This document shows positions 24,100 to 31,876 of a DNA stretch of 45,222 nucleotides, one piece after another (the stretch's first letter is position 1; every line of letters starts with the position of its first letter). The position numbers were made by a program, and so were the translations under genes. The stretch is taken from positions 1 through 45,222 of the forward strand of contig CAJTPO010000037.1 in the NCBI GenBank assembly GCA_910578115.1. Direction: 5' to 3'. The stretch is from an uncultured Lachnospiraceae bacterium (GTDB lineage: Bacteria; Bacillota; Clostridia; Lachnospirales; Lachnospiraceae). Under the pieces are notes generated by a model. It was given only the letters and a program-made list of their open reading frames with translations, was not told the DNA's origin and did no database searches.

Positions 24100-24807
24100 T
24101 TACCACTCAATATCTTCTACTCTGGTAATCTGCTCATTCTTCACAACACTGACGATGGTGCCGCTCTTCACCTTAATAATCCGGTCTGCCATCGCCGTCA
24201 ACGCCTGGTTGTGCGTAATGACGATCACCGTCTTACCCTTCTCCCTGCACGTATCCTGCAGAAGCTTCAACACCGCTTTACCGGTATTGTAATCCAGCGC
24301 TCCCGTGGGCTCATCACACAAAAGCAGCTTCGGATTCTTCGCAAGCGCACGGGCGATGGCCACCCGCTGCTGTTCCCCACCGGAAAGCTGTGCCGGAAAA
24401 TTCTTCATCCGATCCTGCAGACCTACCTCCCCCAGCACTTTCGCCGCATCCAGCGGGTCTGCACAGATCTGCGCCGCCAGCTCCACATTCTCCAATGCCG
24501 TCAGATTCTGGATCAGATTGTAAAACTGAAATACAAATCCCACATCATACCGCCGGTATCCTGTAAGCTGTTTCTTATTATAGGCAGAAATCTCCTCGCC
24601 GTCCAGAAATACCCTGCCGCCCGACAATGTATCCATGCCACCCAGAATATTTAAGATCGTCGTCTTTCCCGCTCCCGACGCACCCACGATCACGCAGAAC
24701 TCTCCCTTTTCAATCTGAAAATTCACATCGTGCAGTGCCTTGATAGACACTTCACCTGCCTGATATATCTTACTCACATTTTGAAATTCTACAAATGAGC
24801 ACACCAC
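24100..24807 (-). CDS. ABC transporter ATP-binding protein (MacB/LolD/FtsE-like)
   Basis: This ATPase of 235 residues has Walker A GASGAGKT (about 42-49), signature LSGGEQQR (about 141-148), Walker B LLLCDEPTGALD and the H-loop VITHN. The EPTGALD form is typical of the MacB/LolD/BceA group that works with FtsX-type permeases. No permease follows: the next gene on the minus strand side is convergent, so the partner is absent from this locus. I chose a GTG start at 24807 because AAGGAG lies 5 bases upstream; an ATG at 24828 encodes the ribosome site itself. Confidence 0.88.
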   Translation of the reverse strand: MVCSFVEFQNVSKIYQAGEVSIKALHDVNFQIEKGEFCVIVGASGAGKTTILNILGGMDTLSGGRVFLDGEEISAYNKKQLTGYRRYDVGFVFQFYNLIQNLTALENVELAAQICADPLDAAKVLGEVGLQDRMKNFPAQLSGGEQQRVAIARALAKNPKLLLCDEPTGALDYNTGKAVLKLLQDTCREKGKTVIVITHNQALTAMADRIIKVKSGTIVSVVKNEQITRVEDIEW

Positions 24808-24848
24808 AGATTCTCCTTTTCTATCCACCGGTACTTCTCACGCTATTC

Positions 24849-25442
24849 TCATAAAACACCTTTCGTGGACCACACTGCTCCGTTCAAACGCTCCTCATAC
24901 ATCGCCGCCATGTCAAGCGCCTTGCCGAAAGCCTTGAAACTGCTCTCCGCAATGTGATGGTTATTCATCCCCGAAAGCATTTTCAGATGCAGGTTCATGG
25001 CCCCCGCATAGGAAACCGCATAGAAGAACTCGTGAAACAGCTCCGTCTGCATCGTTCCCAGCATAGGGGCTGTATACGATACATCAAATACAAGATAAGG
25101 CCGGCCCGACAGATCCACCGCACACAGCATCAATGCTTCATCCATGGGCAGGATTGCGCTTCCGTACCGTTTGACAGCTTTCTTCTCCCCTGCTGCCTGC
25201 CGGATGGCCTCCCCCAACACAATTCCGCAATCTTCCACGGTATGATGAGAATCCACCTCCAGATCTCCCCTGCACTTAAGCGTCAGATCAAACAGCCCGT
25301 GCCTGGCAAACCCGCTCAGCATATGATCAAAAAACCCAATCCCCGTATCAATACTGCACTGCCCGCTGCCGTCCAGATTCAATGTCAGACTGATGTCTGT
25401 TTCCTTTGTTACCCTGTTTACTGTTGCGATCCTTGGTTCCAT
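24849..25442 (-). CDS. hisB: Imidazoleglycerol-phosphate dehydratase
   Basis: This 197-residue enzyme carries out the dehydration of imidazoleglycerol phosphate in histidine synthesis. Both manganese-binding motifs are present: HHTVED (66-71) and HHIAE (162-166). Its length fits the monofunctional bacterial enzyme. It stands alone; no other his gene is in the window, and the next gene, an ABC ATPase, is only about 40 bp downstream. The 149 bp upstream are notably purine-rich on the coding strand; no histidine leader peptide was seen. Confidence 0.95.
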   Translation of the reverse strand: MEPRIATVNRVTKETDISLTLNLDGSGQCSIDTGIGFFDHMLSGFARHGLFDLTLKCRGDLEVDSHHTVEDCGIVLGEAIRQAAGEKKAVKRYGSAILPMDEALMLCAVDLSGRPYLVFDVSYTAPMLGTMQTELFHEFFYAVSYAGAMNLHLKMLSGMNNHHIAESSFKAFGKALDMAAMYEERLNGAVWSTKGVL

Positions 25443-25591
25443 ATGGTTTACCCTGCGCCTTTCCCTGTATTCTCTGTTTTTTCTTTGCCCGCTTTGCCTT
25501 TTGCCTTCTATGCTTTTCCTTATTTACCTGCTTTACTTTCCTGCATATTGATCCTTACCCTTGACCTTGTTAAACCGTACACTCTTATGCT

Positions 25592-25942
25592 CTATGCAGG
25601 ATCATTCGGCCACTCCGCTTCCTTAAATCCCACAAGCACCCTGTCGCCATCTACAAGAATCGGACGCTTTACAAGCATCCCATTCGTCGCCAGAAGCCTC
25701 AGCTGTTCTTCCTCGCTCATGGCAGGCAGCCTGTCCTTCAGCTGCATTTCTTTATACAGCACTCCACTTGTATTAAAAAAACGTTTAAGCGGCAGTCCGC
25801 TTTTCTCATACCACTGCTTAAGTTCGTCATAAGATGGATTATCCTCTGCAATATGACGGTCTGTGTAAGTGATCTTATGTGCCTCCAGCCACTTTCTGGC
25901 TTTCTGGCAGGTAAAACATTTCGGATATTGTACAAATAACAT
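25592..25942 (-). CDS. ArsC/Spx-family thioredoxin-fold protein
   Basis: This 116-residue protein has an N-terminal CFTC (Cys9, Cys12) redox motif in PKCFTCQKARKWL, and the family-typical C-terminal LVKRPILVDGDRVLVGF. The length and the Arg-Pro near residue 92 match ArsC/YffB/Spx-type reductases. Whether it reduces arsenate or acts as a redox regulator cannot be decided; no ars genes are nearby. The start at 25942 has AGGAG 7 bases away; a longer frame up to 26095 lacks a site and encodes an unlikely N-terminal extension. Confidence 0.85.
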   Translation of the reverse strand: MLFVQYPKCFTCQKARKWLEAHKITYTDRHIAEDNPSYDELKQWYEKSGLPLKRFFNTSGVLYKEMQLKDRLPAMSEEEQLRLLATNGMLVKRPILVDGDRVLVGFKEAEWPNDPA

Positions 25943-26121
25943 GCCCTCTCTCCTCTTTCTAACAAAAAAGTATCTTTCACCGGCAATCGCTTCACAATTA
26001 TCCGGTCTTATATCCTGTTTCCTGGCTTTCCATAATGCCTGCGACCTTTGATAAAAGAAAATCCAGACATCAAATTTTATTAAACAGTATAACACAAAAC
26101 AGCAACCAAAGGTATCATCAA

Positions 26122-26910
26122 TTACGCTTCCCGAAACAGTCTGCCCTTGATATCCATCGCTCCTGCCTCTTCCAGCAAACGCTGCGCCCTGGCATAGTCA
26201 ATCTCCTCCGAGAAAAAGATATATCTTCCTTCCTGATCCGGAATCTCCTCCTCCGACTGAGACTGTTCCAGCGTGGCAGGCGGCTCATACAGAAGATCCA
26301 GGTCGACCTCAGTCTTGATCCCCTTTACGCTTCCCGTAGATGTAAACTGCCATCCGTACAGTGCCCGTCCCGTATCCGGCTTATACTTTTCCTGTGGAAG
26401 GTCCGCCAGCTCTTTAACTCCGCTTACCGGATATCTGGCAACCCACAACGGACATGTAAACTGCGTGAAATCAAACCACTGCTCTTTGTACACATACAGC
26501 CCTACATAGATTCCAAATTCATATCCGGCGCCTGTAATGGTACGCTCTGCCGCCTTAATCACCTCTGTCAGCTTCTCTTTTCCCAGAGGATGTAGATACT
26601 CCTTGTCTTCCACATCCCAGAAAACCTTACATCTTAAGTTATTTTCCTGCAGCAGACTGATCACCTGCTGCGCTTCGTTCTCAGCCTCTTCCACGGTCTT
26701 CGCATAAGTATATTTGTAGACGGCCACCGGAATCCCCTGCTCCCTGCAGCCCTTGAGATTGACCGCAAACTGCTCATCCGGCTTTCCCGAATGCCTAATG
26801 CTGCGCAGGATTGCAAACCTGCAGCCATCCTTCTTCACAAGCCCCCAGTCAATGACCCCCTGCGCATCCGATATATCAATTCCAACGTATTTGTCCATTT
26901 TCTCTGTCAC
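26122..26910 (-). CDS. GH25 lysozyme (N-acetylmuramidase)
   Basis: The 262-residue protein has the GH25 fold: VGIDISDAQGVIDW near the N-terminus (Asp12) and VFWDVED (Asp99, Glu101), the catalytic DxE pair. It should cleave the MurNAc-GlcNAc bond of peptidoglycan. About 50 C-terminal residues after LDLLYEPP are a separate small domain, perhaps wall-binding. There is no signal peptide, so export would be unconventional or holin-like; no phage gene is nearby. The start is ambiguous: GTG at 26910 is too close to AGGAGG, and ATG at 26898 is 13 bases away. Confidence 0.88.
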   Translation of the reverse strand: MTEKMDKYVGIDISDAQGVIDWGLVKKDGCRFAILRSIRHSGKPDEQFAVNLKGCREQGIPVAVYKYTYAKTVEEAENEAQQVISLLQENNLRCKVFWDVEDKEYLHPLGKEKLTEVIKAAERTITGAGYEFGIYVGLYVYKEQWFDFTQFTCPLWVARYPVSGVKELADLPQEKYKPDTGRALYGWQFTSTGSVKGIKTEVDLDLLYEPPATLEQSQSEEEIPDQEGRYIFFSEEIDYARAQRLLEEAGAMDIKGRLFREA

Positions 26911-26991
26911 GCCTCCTTTTAATCTGCGAATTTTTTCGCCGGTATTTCTTGTTTATACCAGTACTATATGCACGCTGATAAAAAAGGCGAC

Positions 26992-27138
26992 TCACAAAGT
27001 TTCACTGCAATATGGCAAATCTCCGCAATGCCATGCCTGTATGATTCTGTCTGTCACTTTACAGCCTTTGCTCGAAACCAGTACCTTAATTTCTTCTCTG
27101 ACAGACTCGATCCAATCTGCATTGTGGCAGCCACATAC
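26992..27138 (-). pseudogene. Possible gene remnant without start codon
   Basis: A 48-codon open frame between stops has no start codon but protein-like content, including CGCHNADW and IIQAWHCGDLPYCSETL, with five cysteines and several tryptophans. It could be the C-terminus of a lost gene. I do not recognise the family. It sits at the junction between GC-rich and AT-rich DNA, just after the truncated nucleotidyltransferase. Confidence 0.3.
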
Positions 27139-27153
27139 TTAATCCTGCCTGAC

Positions 27154-27399
27154 TTAAAAATTCCAGCTGTTGGAATCCAGCATCTGTTCAAGTTTATTTT
27201 TCCATACAGCCAACGGTTCCCGAACAAAGCAATAACCGAAAATGTCTATATCACTGTTTGGACGAAGCCCTCCAAGAACACAGGACCCATATAAATACAT
27301 TCCCACTATCTGATCCCTGAACAGCTCGGCGGTTATCGACATAACCTCAAACACCTGCTCCGGCACATTTTCACCTCTTAACAAGTGCGGCTTTTCCAC
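27154..27399 (-). pseudogene. Truncated aminoglycoside nucleotidyltransferase-like gene
   Basis: Eighty-one codons remain of a protein that normally has about 250-280. The recognisable part is the nucleotidyltransferase signature GMYLYGSCVLGGLRPNSDID, with the Gly-Ser and Asp-x-Asp metal site seen in ANT(3'')/ANT(9)-type enzymes. Homology-like sequence stops soon after IDIF, and the rest reads as unrelated to the end at a stop codon. The start appears to be GTG. With the C-terminal domain missing it should be inactive. Confidence 0.6.
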
Positions 27400-27429
27400 T
27401 AATTTATCATGAAAGTCTTTCTAATTCAT

Positions 27430-27450
27430 TTGTGCAGACGGTCTGCACAA
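27430..27450. terminator. Perfect 21-bp palindrome
   Basis: TTGTGCAGAC (27430-27439), one central G, then GTCTGCACAA (27441-27450). On the plus strand it is followed by TTTATTTTTT. It lies between the DUF1016 pseudogene and the truncated nucleotidyltransferase. As RNA the hairpin has a short loop; as DNA it could be a terminator or a recombination site. Confidence 0.5.
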
Positions 27451-27451
27451 T

Positions 27452-28244
27452 TTATTTTTTCATATCAATCCTACTCCTAATCTCCTCCGGATCCGGTAAA
27501 GCACTTTTCAAATCCAGCGGAAGATCTGTACACAAATGATATTCTCTCACACCAACAGGTTTCGACATATCTCTTAACGCATATTCTGCAATGGTTCTAT
27601 TCTCATCTCTACATAATATCAGTCCAACAGATGGGTTATCGTCTGGAGATTTAACCAAATCGTCCAGAGCTGACAAATAGAAATTCATTTTCCCCGCTTG
27701 CTCCGGCTTAAAATCACCTGTCTTTAAATCAATCGCTACATAACATCTAAGCTTTGTATTATAGAAAAGAAGGTCCATATTATTCTGAAATCGGAATAAT
27801 CAATATAAAAATCTTTTCCGCCAATCTCAAGATGATATTGCTGTCCCATAAAAGCAAAACCGGTTCCTAATTCCATCAATAGCGAAGTAACATTCCTTAC
27901 CAACTCATTTTCTATATCTGTTTCCAACATATCCTCTGTATAATTGATAAAATCAAACATATATGGATCTTTCATAGTGCTTATAACAATATCCTTTTGT
28001 TCAATAGGCAATCTGTTTTCAAAATTGAAATCTTATTTGCTACAACTTGCCTCTCATACAGCTGACTCTTCACTTGGGATGTCAAATCATCTACCGACCA
28101 TCCATGCTCTAAAATTTTTTCCAAATGCCACACATATTCTTCTTTGCTTGACACCTTACTCATCAACACTTGATGATGGCTCCAAGTAATAATCTCCATA
28201 ATTGGTATGTGTGCAGTTGAATTGGTAAAACGGTATTTACTCAA
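27452..28244 (-). pseudogene. Disrupted DUF1016 (YhcG-like, PD-(D/E)XK nuclease) gene
   Basis: Three overlapping fragments in different frames join into one DUF1016 protein. The first ends near 28015, where the frame switches before PIEQKDIVISTMKDPYMFDF. The second ends after FYID, where about 26 extra bases precede MDLLFYNTKLRC. The third carries the nuclease Lys motif in YVAIDLKTGDF and runs to the C-terminus. The N-terminal domain is also short compared with the usual ~340 residues. YhcG-type proteins occur in R-M and defence neighbourhoods, which fits this island. At least two frame breaks make it non-functional unless recoded. Confidence 0.8.
27774..27800. repeat. Short palindromic insertion inside the DUF1016 gene
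   Basis: ATTATTC (27779-27785) and GAATAAT (27794-27800) are 7-bp inverted arms around an 8-nt loop, located exactly where the protein should run from FYID directly into LLFYN. The extra length is about 26 bp, not a multiple of three. This looks like a miniature palindromic insertion; the boundary by a base or two is ambiguous. Confidence 0.45.
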
Positions 28245-28255
28245 TTCAAATCAAC

Positions 28256-29518
28256 TTATAATTTGCCATGTTTTCCACAGCATTTTTTAAATTTCTTGCC
28301 TGAACCACACGGGCATGGATCATTGGGATAAATCTTTTTAAAAGAATTATCCCCCTGTCCAAACACATTGTTTTGAGAAGAATTATTTGGAACAATCACT
28401 GCGTTACTGTCTAAGTCAACACATATCCCCATCTCTTTCAATTCTTCCGATGCGCTTTTCAAAAGATTAGCTGTCTCGGTACTTCCTGGTACAACTATCG
28501 GTCTTTGGGAAAAGCGCCCTTCCTCCATCCCTTTTCTCATCATTTCATTCGGCGTATGTCCCCTATGTATCTGCATTCTGGTGTTATTATTTAATTCTTG
28601 GAGAAGTTGAATAATCTCCTCAATTTTAGTATCGTCTAATAAATCTTCATAAACATCTATAATATATTGAACAATCTCAGTAAAATCTATGTCAAATTGT
28701 ATTTTATCCCATATCTCCAGCGCCTCTGCATCTGCCTCGTCATATGTCATTCCTATTTCATGCTGTAAAAACTCTCTAAAATTCTGATATGCCGGTTTTT
28801 GAGATAAATACAAGTTCCTTGCATAGTCCCGCACTTCTTGCTCATTAGGAATATAAAAATCCTTACCCGCTTGTATGTCCAATAAATCCTTATAGCGGTC
28901 ACTATATGCTAAATACTCTGCTACTATAAATCTTTGACCTTCTTCCATATGACATTCCGTCATATCATCGGGAAATTCATTACACAATTTTTCTAATTCT
29001 TCCTCTGAAATATGAAATCCCTTTCTCACATTAAATACTTTTCGGAGTACATCTTTGTCAAAAACTCCGTAAAATGCTTCGCCAAAATCAAGGCATTGAG
29101 ATAACCATGACATTTTACGGGCATACTTCCGAAATTCCGGCGTATTTAATTTTTCATAAGCTATTTTCACATCTATCGGAACATCAAGCTGTTCCCTTTT
29201 ATTCAAAAATGCGTAATCGCTTTCATGAAGACATAAAGCGTCATCCATTTCTTCGGGTGTCGGAATGAGTGGCTCTCTCATCGCACGTTCCAATAGTATT
29301 CTGCACTCCGGTGACAGCACAGCGATTCGCCTTCTCATGACTGTTGGCATAAGCAACTCATTCGCTATTTTCTCTGCAAGTTCATCCTTTTTTAGTCCTG
29401 ATGTTCTTTTTATTTCCAAATCTCTTGCATAATTCAACAGGCTCTCTTTATCATACATCCTCAATATGTGCTTAAGCATGATACCTTCCGGTCCATAAAA
29501 CACCTTTCGCATAGCCAT
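28256..29518 (-). CDS. SEC-C motif protein with Rho-N/SAP-like N-terminal segment
   Basis: This 420-residue protein ends in a SEC-C zinc-binding motif, NDPCPCGSGKKFKKCCGKHG. Near the N-terminus, SLLNYARDLEIKRTSGLKKD and the following helix resemble Rho-N/SAP-type nucleic-acid-binding folds. The middle is helical and acidic, with no catalytic motif I recognise. SEC-C tails appear on many unrelated proteins, including some near defence genes. The ATG at 29518 is preferred: AGGAG lies 10 bases before it, and the upstream in-frame ATG at 29536 overlaps that site. Confidence 0.78.
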   Translation of the reverse strand: MAMRKVFYGPEGIMLKHILRMYDKESLLNYARDLEIKRTSGLKKDELAEKIANELLMPTVMRRRIAVLSPECRILLERAMREPLIPTPEEMDDALCLHESDYAFLNKREQLDVPIDVKIAYEKLNTPEFRKYARKMSWLSQCLDFGEAFYGVFDKDVLRKVFNVRKGFHISEEELEKLCNEFPDDMTECHMEEGQRFIVAEYLAYSDRYKDLLDIQAGKDFYIPNEQEVRDYARNLYLSQKPAYQNFREFLQHEIGMTYDEADAEALEIWDKIQFDIDFTEIVQYIIDVYEDLLDDTKIEEIIQLLQELNNNTRMQIHRGHTPNEMMRKGMEEGRFSQRPIVVPGSTETANLLKSASEELKEMGICVDLDSNAVIVPNNSSQNNVFGQGDNSFKKIYPNDPCPCGSGKKFKKCCGKHGKL

Positions 29519-29519
29519 C

Positions 29520-29726
29520 TTACTGTTTCTCCTCAAATAGTGATTGATTATCTCTTACACTCTTCAAAAGATAAGAATTCCAATTTTTTATCTTTTGAAT
29601 ATATTTTAGGGTAGTCTCATATAGCAGAAATCTTTGTTTTGGAGTAATTTTAAGGCACTTTGGGGTAGTTTTGGAGTCATTTTGGGGTGGTTTTGGGGTA
29701 ATTGGGGATACAATATCCAAAATCAT
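29520..29726 (-). CDS. Short coupled ORF with Pro/Lys/Thr/Gln repeats
   Basis: This 68-codon frame starts with ATG overlapping the stop of the AlbA_2 gene (ATGA) and ends 1 base before the SEC-C start, a spacing typical of real coupled genes. Its first half has TPKPPQNDSKTTPK followed by a similar unit KCLKITPK, encoded by repeated C4A-rich DNA. The second half is basic and helical. I recognise no family. It may be translated, or be a degenerated tail of the AlbA_2 gene. Confidence 0.4.
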   Translation of the reverse strand: MILDIVSPITPKPPQNDSKTTPKCLKITPKQRFLLYETTLKYIQKIKNWNSYLLKSVRDNQSLFEEKQ

Positions 29727-31123
29727 TTTACTTCCCAATAGCCTCCCCGTGAAGCGCCTATATGCTCGATCAATCCTTTTCTTTTCAATTTTTTTAACTG
29801 ATATTTCACGCCATCTTCTGAAATCATTAACAGCTTTGACAATTCCTTTCTTGAAATATACGGATTATTACGCAAAGCATTCAGAAATACTTCTTCTGTG
29901 CGTTGGACATATTGTTCAGCTGCTTGTGAAACATCATTTATTTCACTTTTATTATCTCTGTTTTCCCCATAATTCAAATTTTTCAATATAACTGTAAATT
30001 CCACTCTTGATGAGATAAACTGCGGCGCTTTACTTTCATCATAATTATTTGCATTCTTGTATGCATTTATTATCTTCGTCAGTCCACTGCCCTTACGCTC
30101 CATATATCCTAACCGCTGAAACACATCTGCCAAAACAGGATTGCGCCTTGTCGAAGGAATTGCATCTATAACCCGTTCCTGTACTAAGGTTCCGTCCGGC
30201 ATTCCTCCGGGCGAGTATATCACCAGCCGATCGTCAAACATATCTATATGGACTTCACTGCCATTTACCAAATAATCCCGATGCACCAATGCATTAACTA
30301 ATGCTTCAAAATAACTCCGTTCACAATATTCCGGCATATCAATCCTCGAATTGGCTGTCTTTTTCCACATTGTTTTCATATTTCTTTTGATAAATGCAGC
30401 TCCTTCATTCAAAAGACTGATTAAACTTCCTGAATATTCTGCATCATCAAAAGCATCCATAATGCCGCCACCCTTATCCAATCCATTCCATCTTGTGCAG
30501 AAAACCCTTGACCATCTGATAGGCGAATCATCTGCCAGCAATGCTCCGGCATTTGTAAGTTTTCCCTTATCATCTACTAAACCAAATGACACCAGCTCTT
30601 TATCTTCCAAGCTTTCTCCTGTCCATGCTTTATACCGCTCGCGTAATTTGCTGAACGCATAATCCGATACGCTGTAGGTTGTACCCAACGCATCATAGGA
30701 TGAATTCTTTCCACGCAGCACCAATCGCTTTAATTCTGTTGCGTCTGCTTTCACACTCTCATTCCCCAGACGGACATATGCTTCCATTACACCGTCTGCC
30801 AAATAATAATACGGAGTTTCCTCCCCCTGTCGAATGTTTAACAAAATCAATGTTTTATTATCTTCCGTTCTAAAAAAACTAAGATGAAATTCCGGAATCG
30901 GGTCAAGGCGTGTCTTTATCTGCTCACTGATAATCTCTGCATCTTTCTCTGCATCCAAAAGTCCTCTTACTTCATTATCATTTGAGACGCCAAAAATCAA
31001 AGTTCCACCAATGCCATTTGCAAAAGCGCTGACACTTTTGCACCAACTTTTTGGTCTTTTCACTTCTAACGCAAGTTTTTTATCATAATCTGTTGCCTCA
31101 CCAATAATATCTTTTAAATTCAT
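29723..31123 (-). CDS. AlbA_2/Schlafen-like ATP-binding protein with C-terminal winged helix
   Basis: This protein of about 466 residues begins with an AlbA_2 domain (LEVKRPKSWCKSVSAFANGI, GGTLIFGVSND). The middle carries an ATP-binding RecG-related C-terminal region with SYFEALVNALVHRDYLVNGS and LVIYSPGGMPDG. The final 80 residues hold a winged helix (NNPYISRKELSKLLMISEDG, VKYQLKKLKRKGLIEHIG). The family includes putative transcription regulators and defence-associated proteins. The ATG at 31123 is preferred by context and domain start; GGAG lies 9 bases away. Confidence 0.85.
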   Translation of the reverse strand: MNLKDIIGEATDYDKKLALEVKRPKSWCKSVSAFANGIGGTLIFGVSNDNEVRGLLDAEKDAEIISEQIKTRLDPIPEFHLSFFRTEDNKTLILLNIRQGEETPYYYLADGVMEAYVRLGNESVKADATELKRLVLRGKNSSYDALGTTYSVSDYAFSKLRERYKAWTGESLEDKELVSFGLVDDKGKLTNAGALLADDSPIRWSRVFCTRWNGLDKGGGIMDAFDDAEYSGSLISLLNEGAAFIKRNMKTMWKKTANSRIDMPEYCERSYFEALVNALVHRDYLVNGSEVHIDMFDDRLVIYSPGGMPDGTLVQERVIDAIPSTRRNPVLADVFQRLGYMERKGSGLTKIINAYKNANNYDESKAPQFISSRVEFTVILKNLNYGENRDNKSEINDVSQAAEQYVQRTEEVFLNALRNNPYISRKELSKLLMISEDGVKYQLKKLKRKGLIEHIGASRGGYWEVK

Positions 31124-31181
31124 CCTGCCCATCTCCATTATATATTTACCACACACTATTTTCTGACATTCATTAAATGAT

Positions 31182-31691
31182 TTATCTGCGTGTTCTAAAT
31201 CTATACTCCTGCTTTAATCTCTCAAATATTTCAAAAGCTACCGGACATATTTCTATCGTATCTAATATACTCAGCAAACTTGACAATCTTTCAGGCTGGT
31301 CGGTATATGGATATTTTTTGCAGCTATCAGGTTTACAATCGCCCAATTTACAGTTACCGTCTTCCTGCAAAAAATCACATGGTTTATGCTTGGTCTGATA
31401 GTTTATGCCATAATCTTCTTTTTCCAAGTAAGTATCAATAAACTGTTCAGGCGTTATTTCTAAATATTGTGCATCCCTGTCAATATCTTCCACTGGAATA
31501 CTTCCTTTATACATCTTGCAACAGTTTCTGCATTTGCTGCAGTCATAGTCTGCAAAGAGTTCTTTATGTAAGTGTAGGAATTGCCAGTCTAACTCTTTCT
31601 CATCTGCATGGCATTTTAAGAAAGTGCGAAACTTAAAATTTTCGTTTTCTTTCTTCTTGGCTTCTGCTCTTATTGTATCTGGATGTATCAT
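31182..31691 (-). CDS. YkgJ-family cysteine cluster protein
   Basis: This 169-residue protein has the YkgJ-type cysteine pattern CSKCRNCCKM and CDFLQEDGNCKLGDCKPDSC, probably binding zinc or an Fe-S cluster. No enzyme activity is established for the family. The ATG at 31691 is chosen because AAGGAG lies 7 bases upstream; the longer frame to 31748 has none. It is 16 bp after the small membrane peptide gene. Confidence 0.85.
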   Translation of the reverse strand: MIHPDTIRAEAKKKENENFKFRTFLKCHADEKELDWQFLHLHKELFADYDCSKCRNCCKMYKGSIPVEDIDRDAQYLEITPEQFIDTYLEKEDYGINYQTKHKPCDFLQEDGNCKLGDCKPDSCKKYPYTDQPERLSSLLSILDTIEICPVAFEIFERLKQEYRFRTRR

Positions 31692-31707
31692 ACACCTTCT
31701 CCTTTCG

Positions 31708-31848
31708 CTATCTAATTTCAAATGAAAGATTCTTTTTGTCATTAGCATTTTGCTTTTTGGCTCTAAAACAATCTACTCCAATAGTAACCCCAATACCCGC
31801 AACGATTCCAACAAATACAGATATTCCATACATAATTCCATCAATCAT
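31708..31848 (-). CDS. Small single-pass membrane peptide, 46 residues
   Basis: An ATG at 31848 opens a 46-codon frame ending at 31708. It encodes MIDGIMYGISVFVGIVAGI and continues with a short hydrophobic stretch, making one membrane helix (about 5-24), then a basic tail starting FRAKKQ. The ribosome site is weak. The gene fills the gap between the 144-residue gene (ends 31877) and the YkgJ gene (starts 31691), so all are probably cotranscribed. No family is recognised. Confidence 0.5.
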   Translation of the reverse strand: MIDGIMYGISVFVGIVAGIGVTIGVDCFRAKKQNANDKKNLSFEIR

Positions 31849-31876
31849 CTTAACATTCTCACTATCGCTTTAGTTC

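Noticed and set aside
25443..25591. Histidine leader peptide or T-box before hisB
   Set aside because: The leader is purine-rich but shows no run of His codons, no specifier stem and no terminator hairpin.
25943..26095. N-terminal extension of the ArsC/Spx-family protein
   Set aside because: The extension has no ribosome site and the family starts at the redox motif; the ATG at 25942 has a good AGGAG.
26122..26910. Prophage inferred from the GH25 lysozyme
   Set aside because: No holin, structural or integrase gene lies nearby, and GH25 enzymes are also ordinary chromosomal wall hydrolases.
29662..29707. Strong G-quadruplex
   Set aside because: Four GGGG tracts exist but one loop is 18 nt long, so only a weak quadruplex is likely; kept as a note under the repeat ORF.
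31673..31873. Plus-strand ORF opposite the small membrane peptide
   Set aside because: It lacks a ribosome site and all neighbours are on the minus strand; the minus-strand 46-codon frame is better supported.
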